Assembly (NCBI GenBank): GCA_036258315.1
Contig: DATADX010000018.1
Coordinates: forward strand, 1 to 62,695
Reading direction: 5' to 3'
DNA length: 62,695 nt
Origin: DASSYK01 sp036258315
GTDB taxonomy: Bacteria > Actinomycetota > Thermoleophilia > Solirubrobacterales > 70-9
In this document: piece after piece, positions 32,993 through 41,910 of the stretch
Layout of the letters: every line of letters begins with the position of its first letter
How positions within the stretch are numbered: position 1 is the first letter of the stretch
Notes under the pieces: generated by a model
Database searches by the model: none
What the model was told of the DNA's origin: nothing
The model's input: the letters and a program-made list of their open reading frames with translations, nothing else
Translations under genes and position numbers: made by a program

Positions 32993-33721
32993 CTATGCGG
33001 CCGACAGGCTGCGGGACAACTTCAGGCCCCGAGGGGTGAGCAGATACTGGAGGCCGGCGAGGCCAAGCTCGATCGCGATCGCCAGCAGCGCGATCAGGAT
33101 CGCGCCCGCCAGCACCCCCGCGTCGCCGTAGACGTTCCGGGAGATGATGAAGTCGCCGAGCGTCAGCGTCCCCGCCAAGGGAGCGATCGCGGCCGTCGCG
33201 ACGATGTTGATCGCTCCGGTTCGCACGCCGCTCATGATCGTCGGCACCGCGAGCGGCAGCTCGACCTTCCCGATCACCTCGAGGTCGCGCATCCCGACCC
33301 CGCGCGCCGCCTCGACGGCGGTGCGGTCGACCTGCGCGACCCCGACGTACGCGTTGGTGAGGATCGGGGGGATCCCGAGGATCATCAGGGCGGCGACGAC
33401 GTTCTCGAGACCGAAGCCGAGGAAGGCGGCGGCCAGGGCGATCACGGCGAGCTCGGGGATGCCGCGCCCGGCGTTGCCGAGCGTCAGCGCCACCATCTCG
33501 CCACGGCGGTAGTGGCCGAGCAGCACGCCGGCGGGGAGCGCGATCAGGATCGCCGCGCCGAGCGCCAGGAAGGTGACCTTGACGTGCTCGCCTCCGAGCT
33601 CGAGCACCTGGTCGATGCCGCCCACCTTCTCGGTCTGGAAGCGGGTCGTCTGCGGCGTGAAGATGAAGTCGATCGCGTCCCCGAAGGTGCCGAGGAAGCC
33701 GGTCAGGAAGACATCAGGCAT
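32993..33721 (-). CDS. Osmoprotectant ABC transporter permease
   Basis: 242 residues, about five or six TM helices, with the binding-protein-dependent permease loop EAARGVGMRDLEVIGKVELPLAVPTIMSG (the EAA-like motif). Similar to OpuBB/YehW-type permeases. A non-membrane N-terminal segment (~20-45) precedes TM1. It overlaps the upstream permease gene by 8 bases. Heterodimer with that permease is expected. Confidence 0.92.
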   Translation of the reverse strand: MPDVFLTGFLGTFGDAIDFIFTPQTTRFQTEKVGGIDQVLELGGEHVKVTFLALGAAILIALPAGVLLGHYRRGEMVALTLGNAGRGIPELAVIALAAAFLGFGLENVVAALMILGIPPILTNAYVGVAQVDRTAVEAARGVGMRDLEVIGKVELPLAVPTIMSGVRTGAINIVATAAIAPLAGTLTLGDFIISRNVYGDAGVLAGAILIALLAIAIELGLAGLQYLLTPRGLKLSRSLSAA

Positions 33722-34473
33722 CGGCGGGCCTCCGGGTCAGGGCGGCGAGGCGCGCGCGGCGCTCGCGCGGCGCCGGGGCCTGCCAGGGCGCGAGGAAGCG
33801 CTGGAAGAGGGACAGGCAGAGGTCGAAGGCGATCGCCATGATCACCGTCAGGCCGGTGGTGATCAGCAGGCCCGTCTTGAAGTCGAGGCTCCGGTACATC
33901 TCGGCGCCGAGCCCGCTGCCGCCCGCGAACACGGCAAGCGTCGCGATCGCGACCGTCGAGACGGTCGCGATTCGCAGCCCGGCGACGATCTCGGGGGTCG
34001 CGAGGGGGAACTCGACCCTGCGCAGCAGCTGGTTGTCGGTCATCCCCATCCCGCGCCCGGCGTCCCGCGCCTCCGGCGGGACGTTGTTGAGCCCGGTGAC
34101 GATGTTCCGGTAGATGATCTGCAGCGTGTAGAGGGTGAGCGCGATCACCGCGGTGTCGTTGCCGCGGCCGGTGAACGGGAGCAGGAGCAGGAACAGTGAG
34201 ATCGACGGGATCGTGTAGATCACGCCCGTCAGCCCCGTGAACGTCGGGATCAGCCAGCGGCGCCGGTGTGAGAGGACCGCCAGACCCATCGCGATCAGGA
34301 ACCCGAGGACGACCGAGACGATCACGAGGACGATGTGCTCGAGGGTCGGGTCGACGTAGCGCTCGTAGTTGTCGACCGCCCAGTCGAGGCAGAACGTGCC
34401 GTTGTCCTGGACGCAGTTGGTGTCGGAGCGGTCGCGGAGCTCGACCTGGGCGAGGAGCGGCGCGATCGCCGAG

Positions 34474-34481
<8 letters not shown>
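33714..34481 (-). CDS. Osmoprotectant ABC transporter permease
   Basis: 255 residues. N-terminal periplasmic-like segment with Cys pair (TNCVQDNGTFCLDW), then TM helices and the permease motif PPEARDAGRGMGMTDNQLLR followed by RVEFPLATPEIVAG. It overlaps both neighbours by 8 bases (34474-34481 and 33714-33721), so the ATPase and two permeases are translationally coupled. Paired with the other permease to form the channel. Confidence 0.92.
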
Positions 34482-35694
<1,213 letters not shown>

Positions 35695-35757
35695 GACGAA
35701 CCGATCCTAACCGCGTCGCGGAGTACTACGGACGGCAAATCCGCAGAACGCGCGGAT

Positions 35758-35883
35758 GGCAGGGCCCCTCGGATCGAGGATCCTGCCGTTGCGCCGTCGG
35801 GACGGGCATGGAAGCCGGCCCGCTGACTTGACTCACACGGGAGAAGGGCAGTTACGGGCCGCCAGGGATGGCGGCCCGTTTTT
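35758..35883 (+). ncRNA. Candidate structured small RNA ending in an intrinsic terminator
   Basis: No protein gene lies on the plus strand here, yet the segment is highly structured. GGCAGG (35758-35763) pairs with CCTGCC (35782-35787) around an inner CCTCG-GAT-CGAGG stem. A CCGTC/GACGG stem lies near 35793. The segment ends in a perfect intrinsic terminator (35854-35883). An orphan terminator with T-run on the strand opposite to both flanking genes implies a transcript of roughly 100-180 bases. The 5' end is not determined and no Rfam family is recognised. Confidence 0.35.
35854..35883 (+). terminator. Rho-independent terminator with AGGGAT loop
   Basis: ACGGGCCGCC-AGGGAT-GGCGGCCCGT forms a perfect 10-bp stem and is followed directly by T5 (35879-35883). 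The T-run is on the plus strand only, so it acts rightwards, although no plus-strand protein gene precedes it. Confidence 0.8.
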
Positions 35884-35887
35884 CGTC

Positions 35888-36880
35888 TCAGACGGTCGGT
35901 TCGATCAGGGCGCAGCCGAGCGTCCCCAGCTCGCCCTCCAGCTCCGCGCCACGGGCGGGGTCGGGCAAGAGCACGAGCGCCCCGCCAGAGCCGGCGTAGT
36001 TACAGTGGGCGCCCGCCGCCCGCGCGGCGTCGACCATCGCCAGATGGCGGGGGTCGAGCTCGAACACCGACGCCCGCAGGTCGAGGTTGCGGTCCATCAG
36101 CTCCCCGAGCCGGCCGCGCTCGCCCGCCTCGAGCGCCTCCCTCGCCTCCGTCGCCAGCGCGGCGATCTCGCTCATCGCCGCGGTGACCGCCTCGTCGCCC
36201 GCCCGGAAGCGGTCGCGGACCGCGCGATGCGCTTCGTGCGAGGGCTGAGCGGCCGCGGCGAGGAAGGCGACGCGAAGCGGGGGGAGCAGCGTCGGATCGA
36301 GCCGCTCGTAGCGGCCGTGGCCGCGCTCGGCGACGAGCGCCGGGTCGAAGTCCATGTAGGTGAGCCCTTCGTAGGCCTGCGCGACGCGGTCCTGGAGGCC
36401 GGCGGCGATCCCCAGCTCCTCGGTCTCGGCGGCGAGCACCACGGAGGGCAGCTGCTCGGGCGGGATCCTGACCCCGTGGAACCCGCAGAGCGCCCGCACG
36501 ACCGCCGTCGCGATCGCGCTCGAGCCCCCGAGCCCGACGCCGCGGGGGATGTCCGTCTCGTACCGGACCGAGACGTTCCGCGGCTCGAGCTCGACACCGT
36601 TGGCGGCACACCAGTCGGCGAATCGCACCATCGCCGCCGTGACCACGCGCAGCCCGCCGTAGTAGCCGTTGCCGCGCACCTCGTCGACGAGCTCGTCGAG
36701 GCTCGCGAAGCTGACCTGGTCCTCGCGCCCGGGGACGATCTCGAGGCGAGGCCACTCGTAGACGGTCGCCCGGGCCGCGAACTGACGGAAGGTGAAGCTG
36801 ATCGTGCGGCCGCCGTAGCCGTCGGAGGGGTTGCCGACGAGGGCGGCGCGGGCGTTGGCCTGGGCGCGGACCAGCCGCAC
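35888..36880 (-). CDS. GHMP-family sugar kinase, glucuronokinase-like
   Basis: 330 residues. N-terminal ANARAALVGNPSDGYGGRTI, ATP-binding PRGVGLGGSSAIATA (motif 2) and a C-terminal GAHCNYAGSGGALVLL (motif 3). This matches the group of glucuronokinase/sugar-1-kinase GHMP proteins. Expected reaction: sugar + ATP to sugar 1-phosphate. It follows a nucleotidyltransferase gene by two bases, so the pair could turn a free sugar into a UDP-sugar. GTG start. The exact sugar is unknown. Confidence 0.85.
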   Translation of the reverse strand: MRLVRAQANARAALVGNPSDGYGGRTISFTFRQFAARATVYEWPRLEIVPGREDQVSFASLDELVDEVRGNGYYGGLRVVTAAMVRFADWCAANGVELEPRNVSVRYETDIPRGVGLGGSSAIATAVVRALCGFHGVRIPPEQLPSVVLAAETEELGIAAGLQDRVAQAYEGLTYMDFDPALVAERGHGRYERLDPTLLPPLRVAFLAAAAQPSHEAHRAVRDRFRAGDEAVTAAMSEIAALATEAREALEAGERGRLGELMDRNLDLRASVFELDPRHLAMVDAARAAGAHCNYAGSGGALVLLPDPARGAELEGELGTLGCALIEPTV

Positions 36881-36882
36881 GC

Positions 36883-37761
36883 TCAGGCGAGCAGGTCGCG
36901 GGCCTCGGAGCCGAGCCCAGCTCCGAAGTCGGGGTCGGCGAGCGCCAGGGCGATGAAGGTGCGGCAGTAGCCCTCGACCGTGCCGACGTCGTAACGCCGC
37001 TCGCCCTCGGGCAGCCGCACCGCGATCACCTTCTCGCCCTCAGCGATCAGGGCGGCGATCGCGTCGGTCAGCTGCAGCTCGCCGCGCGCGTCGGGCTCCT
37101 CCCGCCGCAGCGCGGAGAAGATCGAGGGGGAGAGGACGTAGCGCGCCGCGACCGCGAGATCGCTCGGCGCGTCGGCGGGCGCCGGCTTCTCGACCATCCC
37201 GGAGAGCGCGAAGACCGCGCCGGGATCGTCGTCCGCCGGAGCGACAATGCCCCGCAGCCGGGTCTGCTCGCGCGGCACCGGCTCGACGGCGAGCGCGCAC
37301 GCCGCCCCGCGCGCCTCCATCTCGTCGGCCATCCGGGCGAGGACCCGGGAGCGGCTGTCGCGTCCGAGGATCGAGTCGCCGAGGGCGAGCGCGAACGTGC
37401 GCTCGGCGAAGGCGGCGCCGCGGAGGACGGCGTCGCCGAGCCCGAGCGGCTGGGGCTGGCGCGTGTAGAGGAACTCGACGCCCATCCGCTCGTAGTCCAA
37501 GCGGGCGAGCAGCTCCTCGCGGCCGCTCTCGCGCAGGGTCCTGATCAGCTCGGCATCGGGATCGAAGTGATCCTCGATCGAGCTCTTGCCACGCCCGGTC
37601 ACGAACAGGACCCGCTCGATCCCGGCGGCCGCGAGCTCCTCGACGACGTACTGGACGACGGGCTTCCCGACCACCGGCAGCATCTCCTTCGGTTGCGACT
37701 TGGTCGCGGGCAGCAGCCGCGTGCCGAGTCCGGCGACCGGGACGATGGCGTCCGTGACCAA
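36883..37761 (-). CDS. galU: UTP-glucose-1-phosphate uridylyltransferase (GalU-type)
   Basis: 292 residues. N-terminal nucleotidyltransferase motif AIVPVAGLGTRLLPATKSQP followed by KEMLPVVGKPVVQYVVEELA, and FVTGRGKSSIEDHFD, typical of bacterial GalU. Makes UDP-glucose from UTP and glucose 1-phosphate; close homologues can use other sugar 1-phosphates. The first available start is TTG at 37761, which is unusual but the only one consistent with family length. Coupled to the GHMP kinase, so its substrate here may be the kinase product. Confidence 0.9.
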   Translation of the reverse strand: MVTDAIVPVAGLGTRLLPATKSQPKEMLPVVGKPVVQYVVEELAAAGIERVLFVTGRGKSSIEDHFDPDAELIRTLRESGREELLARLDYERMGVEFLYTRQPQPLGLGDAVLRGAAFAERTFALALGDSILGRDSRSRVLARMADEMEARGAACALAVEPVPREQTRLRGIVAPADDDPGAVFALSGMVEKPAPADAPSDLAVAARYVLSPSIFSALRREEPDARGELQLTDAIAALIAEGEKVIAVRLPEGERRYDVGTVEGYCRTFIALALADPDFGAGLGSEARDLLA

Positions 37762-37767
37762 GGTCGC

Positions 37768-38154
37768 TCAGTCCGCGGGTGGCTCGAGGACGCCGAAGAT
37801 GTTCCCCTCGGTGTCCCTGAAGTAGGCGACCTTGCCGACGCCGGGGAGGTCCTGCTGGGGGAGCACCTGCTCGCCGCCGGCCTCGGGGACCGCTCGCTCG
37901 GCATCGTCGACCGAGTCGACCTCGATCGTGTTGACGAAGGCGTTGACGGCGGCCCCCTCGGCGGGCCCGGACGAGCCCATTCGCCTCAGGATCGCCCCGT
38001 CGATCCCTGGCTCCGAGCCGGGACCCGAGCTGACCAGCCAGTAGTCGACCGGCCCATCCCACTTGCGGATCTCCCACCCGAACAGCGAGCGGTAGAAGTC
38101 CGCGCAGCGCTCCGGGTCTTCCGCGTGGATCTCGAAGTGGATGACGCGTCCCAC
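37768..38154 (-). CDS. VOC (glyoxalase-fold) protein
   Basis: 128 residues: IHFEIHAEDPERCADFYRSL, FGWEIRKW, then a second half-module GVGKVAYFRDTEGNIFGVLE. Typical short VOC protein with His/Glu positions partly kept. GTG start supported by TAGACT (38161-38166) 6 bases upstream, a box that overlaps the stop of the next gene. It precedes galU by 6 bases, so it heads a three-gene unit with galU and the sugar kinase. Function unknown. Confidence 0.85.
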   Translation of the reverse strand: MGRVIHFEIHAEDPERCADFYRSLFGWEIRKWDGPVDYWLVSSGPGSEPGIDGAILRRMGSSGPAEGAAVNAFVNTIEVDSVDDAERAVPEAGGEQVLPQQDLPGVGKVAYFRDTEGNIFGVLEPPAD

Positions 38155-38163
38155 GCGCCGAGT

Positions 38164-38913
38164 CTATTCGCGCCGGGCGGGCCGCTCGGTGCCGGGCGCG
38201 ACCGGCTCGACGCCGTGGATCTCGAGCAGGGCGAGCGCGATGATCACCGCGGCCGCCCCCTGGAAGGGCTCGAGGACGGCCTCGATCGCGAGGTGGGCGA
38301 CAGCCTCGCTCTCGAAGTCGTGGAAGGGGAGCATCACCAGGCTCGTGACGAGCTCGGTGCCCCCGTAGAAGATCACGACGAGCGCGAGCACCCGCCAGAA
38401 GTTGCCGCGGACGAGGCGGACGCTCTCGCGCAGCGCCGCGCGCAGGCCGAGATCGCGGACCTCGATCAGGGGCGGGGCGATGAACGTGTAGGTGATGAAC
38501 ATGATCCCCGGGACGACGAGGAGCGCGAGCCCCAGCGCGGTGCCGACGGCGATCACGACGTCGGCCGCGATCAGGGTCAGGTAGGGGATCCTGCGGGCGA
38601 CCTCGCGGAGGTCGGGTCTGCTGATGCCCGCCCGCCAGTGCAGGGCGAAGGCGGCGATGATCCCCGAGTAGAGGGCCTCGCCGCCGAGGTTGATAGCGAC
38701 GGTGAGCAGACCGGTGAGCACCTTCGTTGCGTCGGCGAGCGGGTGGAACCCGTCGATCTCGAGATCGCCGATCGCCGCATCGCCGATCGCCTGCGGCAGC
38801 AGCGCGACCAGCGACAGCGGGATCAATACCCGCCAGTGACGGCGGTAGAAGTCGACGACCCCCGCAATCGTGTGCCGAATCGGCAGCGACGCGGTCCGCG
38901 GCTCGTCGTTCAC
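38164..38913 (-). CDS. Integral membrane protein, DUF-type, with six predicted TM helices
   Basis: 249 residues. Hydrophobic helices near ~30-47, ~65-90, ~115-150 (TLIAADVVIAVGTALGLALL), ~150-165, ~190-210 and ~225-240, with a soluble RAALRESVRLVRGNFWRVLA segment resembling the glycerophosphoryl-diester-phosphodiesterase membrane domain/YciC-like proteins. GTG start overlaps the stop of the DUF429 gene by 3 to 4 bases, so translation is coupled to it. No function assigned. Confidence 0.7.
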   Translation of the reverse strand: MNDEPRTASLPIRHTIAGVVDFYRRHWRVLIPLSLVALLPQAIGDAAIGDLEIDGFHPLADATKVLTGLLTVAINLGGEALYSGIIAAFALHWRAGISRPDLREVARRIPYLTLIAADVVIAVGTALGLALLVVPGIMFITYTFIAPPLIEVRDLGLRAALRESVRLVRGNFWRVLALVVIFYGGTELVTSLVMLPFHDFESEAVAHLAIEAVLEPFQGAAAVIIALALLEIHGVEPVAPGTERPARRE

Positions 38914-39668
38914 GCTTTCTCGCCAAGCTCGGCGAGCGCGTTGCTGGGCAGGTGGATCCAGCCCTCGCGGACCGCGCGGTCGGCTTGCTCACCGGGGGCC
39001 GGGGGATACGTGAGTCCGAGCCCGGCCGCCCGCGCGACCAGGGCGCAGACGATCGCGTCGAGGCAGTTGTGGTCGGTGGTCGCGAGCCGGCGCTGGACCG
39101 GGTCGAGCTGCAGGTCCCCGAGCGGCTCCTCGATCGCGTCGAGCAGCACCGGAAGCCGCTCGGCCCCGCCCCTGCTCTTGTAGCCCGCCGCGTTGATGCC
39201 CCAGCTCCCAAGCGCCGGGGCGGGGTACGCCTCGAGCACGCGCCCCGACCCGGCGCGATCGACGGGATCCCCGCGCGCCGCGAGCTCGTCGAGGAGGTTC
39301 GCCGCCCGCATCGCGACGATCCCGATCAGGTCGGTCGAGACGCTGAGCGGGCGGCGCACGCCGGTCTCGATCAGGAGCCGGTCGGTCTCGCGGAAGCAGA
39401 GCCGGAAGCGGTAGGCGTCCTGGTCCTGGCCCCGCCCGGGCCACCCCGCCCGGTCGCGGTGGGCCGCGATCGCGGCGACGAACTCGTCGGGCCACCCGAA
39501 CGGCGCGTCGATCCCGGCCTTGTCGGCCTCGAGGATCATCTCGAGCAGCGCCGCGTCCTCGACCCCGATCAGGAGCTCGACGAGCTCCGGTCCGTCCGCG
39601 CGCCAGTCGATCAGGGCTGCCGCCGTGGTCTTCGGCTGCGCGGCGAGGTCGATCCCCAGCGTTCGCAC
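38910..39668 (-). CDS. DUF429 family protein
   Basis: 252 residues. N-terminal LGIDLAAQPKTTAAALIDW with an RNase-H-like GIDxA start, KAGIDAPFGWPDEFVAAI and a late DHNCLDAIVCALVARA, all characteristic of DUF429 (a predicted nuclease with RNase H fold). GTG start with TACGAT (39675-39680) 6 bases upstream. Coupled to the membrane protein gene. The presence of conserved acidic residues favours metal-dependent nuclease activity, which is unproven for the family. Confidence 0.85.
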   Translation of the reverse strand: MRTLGIDLAAQPKTTAAALIDWRADGPELVELLIGVEDAALLEMILEADKAGIDAPFGWPDEFVAAIAAHRDRAGWPGRGQDQDAYRFRLCFRETDRLLIETGVRRPLSVSTDLIGIVAMRAANLLDELAARGDPVDRAGSGRVLEAYPAPALGSWGINAAGYKSRGGAERLPVLLDAIEEPLGDLQLDPVQRRLATTDHNCLDAIVCALVARAAGLGLTYPPAPGEQADRAVREGWIHLPSNALAELGEKA

Positions 39669-39742
39669 GCGCCGATCGTATGGCCGCCGGTTCCTGTCAG
39701 GGCGTGAGCGGCCCGGGCCGCGCTTTGCGTACCCTCCGCGCC

Positions 39743-40201
39743 GTGGCCCGGCAGAAGCTGATGACGAGCGGCGCTGAGCCGGAAATCGCCGCCGCCGGCG
39801 GGGTGGTGGTCCGCCGCGAGGACACCGGTCCCCAGCGGGTCGCGGTGATCCACCGCCCGAAGTACATGGACTGGTCGCTGCCGAAGGGGAAGCTCGAGAG
39901 GGGGGAGAGCTGGGAGCAGGCGGCGCTGCGGGAGGTCGAGGAGGAGACCGGGTTCCGGGCGCGGGCTCTGGAAGAGCTGCCCTCGGTTTCCTACCTGGAC
40001 CGCAAGGCCCGCTCCAAGCTCGTCCGCTACTGGCTGATGGAGCCGCTCGAGGGGCTGTTCGAGCCGCACGGCGAGGTCGACGAGCTGCGCTGGCTCACCC
40101 GTCGCGAGGCGAGCGCCCTGCTCACCTACGACCACGACCGCGAGCTGGTCAACCTCGCGATGCGGCCCCGCTGGCTGCGCCGGCTCCGGCCGAGGGGCTA
40201 G
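39743..40201 (+). CDS. NUDIX hydrolase
   Basis: 152 residues. Nudix box GKLERGESWEQAALREVEEE followed by TG is complete (Gx5Ex7REUxEExGU). Upstream strands are EIAAAGGVVVRRE and YMDWSLPKG, the latter typical of the MutT1-like subgroup. Hydrolyses nucleoside diphosphate derivatives. A GTG at 39743 is preferred because TACCCT (39730-39735) ends 7 bases upstream; a longer reading starts inside the divergent promoter. Followed by a strong hairpin. Confidence 0.9.
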   Translation: MARQKLMTSGAEPEIAAAGGVVVRREDTGPQRVAVIHRPKYMDWSLPKGKLERGESWEQAALREVEEETGFRARALEELPSVSYLDRKARSKLVRYWLMEPLEGLFEPHGEVDELRWLTRREASALLTYDHDRELVNLAMRPRWLRRLRPRG

Positions 40202-40217
40202 CGGCCACCACGCCGAG

Positions 40218-40255
40218 CGATCTGGAGCGGCTGCTTGCAGCCGCGACCTAGATCG
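40218..40255 (+). terminator. Long hairpin after the NUDIX gene
   Basis: CGATCT (40218-40223) pairs with AGATCG (40250-40255), enclosing a perfect 8-bp stem GCGGCTGC-TT-GCAGCCGC (40227-40244). It begins 17 bases after the NUDIX stop. No T-run follows, but the position and stability suggest a 3'-end structure. Confidence 0.5.
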
Positions 40256-40377
40256 TGTCTGCACTGTTGAGAACAGGTTGAGCGATCCGGGGTTGCGGTC
40301 GCGAGTCCGTAGCTTTCGAAGCGGCGGCGGCGTGGACCAGATATGGCCGGTGCGCCGGCCGGCAGGGAGTGAGCGAG

Positions 40378-40405
40378 GGGCCCCGCCCAGGGATGGGCGG
40401 GGCCC
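40378..40405 (+). terminator. Stable hairpin with AGGGAT loop before the amidase gene
   Basis: GGGCCCCGCCC-AGGGAT-GGGCGGGGCCC is a perfect 11-bp stem with the same loop as the terminator at 35854. The tail is TTGGCTTCT, moderately T-rich. It lies in a 242-base gene-free stretch (40202-40443) that also holds another GC stem (GGCCGG/CCGGCC near 40350). It may end a small transcript. Confidence 0.5.
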
Positions 40406-40443
40406 TTGGCTTCTCCGGCGCGGGCCATGCAAGGATGGCGCCC

Positions 40444-41850
40444 GTGAGTGAGGAGCTCGCCTTCGCCGGAGCGGCGCGCCTGGCCGAGATGCTGCGCGGC
40501 CGCGAGGTCTCCTCGCGCGAGCTGACCGAGCTGTACCTCGACCGGATCGAGCGCATCGATCCCGTCCTCAACTCCTTCCGGGTCGTCTGGGGGGAGGCGG
40601 CGCTGGGAGCGGCTGACCGGGCCGACGCGCGTCTCGCCGCGGGCGAGCGGGCACCGCTGCTCGGAGTCCCGATCGCGATCAAGGATACGGTCGACGTCGC
40701 GGGCGACGTGACGATGCTCGGCACCGCCGGCTTCGACGAGGCCGCCACGGCGGACTCGACGCTCGTCGCCCGCCTGCGCGAGGCCGGGGCGGTGATCCTC
40801 GGCAAGACCAACCTGCCCGAGCTCGCGATCCACGGCTTCACCGAGTCGGAGACGTTCGGGGTGACGCGAAACCCTTGGGACACGGGGCGGACGCCGGCCG
40901 GTTCGAGCGGCGGCAGCGGCGCCGCAGTGGCCGCCGGGCTCGCCGCCGTCGCCCACGCCTCCGACGGCGCCGGGTCGATTCGGTACCCGGCCGCGAACTG
41001 CGGCCTGTTCGGGCTGAAGCCGCAGCGCGACCGGGTCCCGATCGACGTCGAGCACTGGTACGGAATGACGGTCAACGGCTGCGTCAGCCGGACCGTCGCC
41101 GACACCGCCCTGTTCCTGGACGCGGTCACGGCCGGTCCCTCGTTGTCGCCGAACTCCGCCCCCGCCCCCGAGCGTCCGTTCGCGGAGGCCGCCGCCACCC
41201 CGCCCGGGAGCCTGCGAATCGCCGTCTCGGTGAAGCCGCCGCGCGCGATCGCTCCTCCCCATCTCTACGACGAGTCCCGGCAAGCTGTCGAGGGGACGGC
41301 CGAGCGGCTGTCCTCGCTCGGGCACCGAGTCGAGTGGCGCGACCCGGACTGGGGCTCGATCGGGAACCAGATCCCGGCCCGCTACCTGGGCGGGATCGCC
41401 GACGACATCCGCGCTGTGCCGCATCAGGAGCGGCTCGAGAAGCTGACCAGAGGCTATCGCCGGCTCGCCCGCGTGATCGCTCCGGGGATGGCGGTGCGGC
41501 GAGCGCTCCGGCTCGAGCGCGCCGACCGCGACCGGGTGAACGCGATCTTCGACCACTGCGACGTCCTGCTGACCCCGATGACGGCGGGAACGGCCGTGGA
41601 GGTCGGCCATTTCCACGAGCGGCGACCGCTCAACTGCCTGCTCGGCGAGAGCCGCTACTACCCCTACGCGGTCGCCTGGAACCACACCGGACAGCCCGCC
41701 GCCGCGGTCCCGGCCGGCCTCGCCGCGGACGGGCTCCCGATCGCGGTCCAGATCGTCGCGCCGCCGAACGAGGAGGCGAGGCTGCTGTCACTCGCTGCCC
41801 AGCTCGAGGCCGAGCGGCCCTGGGCGGACACGCGACCTACGGTCTCCTAG
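40444..41850 (+). CDS. Amidase signature family enzyme
   Basis: 468 residues. Ser-cisSer-Lys triad: Lys in PIAIKDTVDVAG, cis-Ser in SDGAGSIRYPAANCG, nucleophile region TPAGSSGGSGAAVAAGLAAV. C-terminal PAAAVPAGLAADGLPIAVQI is standard. Hydrolyses amides such as those in GatA or acylamidases; the absence of GatB/C neighbours argues for a stand-alone amidase. GTG 40444 is preferred to ATG 40435: AAGGAT (40431-40436) ends 7 bases before it and homologues start near SEELAF. Confidence 0.92.
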   Translation: MSEELAFAGAARLAEMLRGREVSSRELTELYLDRIERIDPVLNSFRVVWGEAALGAADRADARLAAGERAPLLGVPIAIKDTVDVAGDVTMLGTAGFDEAATADSTLVARLREAGAVILGKTNLPELAIHGFTESETFGVTRNPWDTGRTPAGSSGGSGAAVAAGLAAVAHASDGAGSIRYPAANCGLFGLKPQRDRVPIDVEHWYGMTVNGCVSRTVADTALFLDAVTAGPSLSPNSAPAPERPFAEAAATPPGSLRIAVSVKPPRAIAPPHLYDESRQAVEGTAERLSSLGHRVEWRDPDWGSIGNQIPARYLGGIADDIRAVPHQERLEKLTRGYRRLARVIAPGMAVRRALRLERADRDRVNAIFDHCDVLLTPMTAGTAVEVGHFHERRPLNCLLGESRYYPYAVAWNHTGQPAAAVPAGLAADGLPIAVQIVAPPNEEARLLSLAAQLEAERPWADTRPTVS

Positions 41851-41910
41851 GGCCGGTAGTCCTCGGCTACGCCTCCGGGCGTGCCGGGTTGTGACGCGGT
41901 CGTGGGGCCG

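Noticed and set aside
35756..36970. Protein gene on the plus strand after the osmoprotectant operon
   Set aside because: The reading passes straight through the intrinsic terminator and then lies antisense to the GHMP kinase; no domain.
37040..39211. 723-codon reading on the minus strand across four genes
   Set aside because: Arg/Pro-rich nonsense in the +1 frame of galU, VOC and membrane protein genes; no conserved motif.
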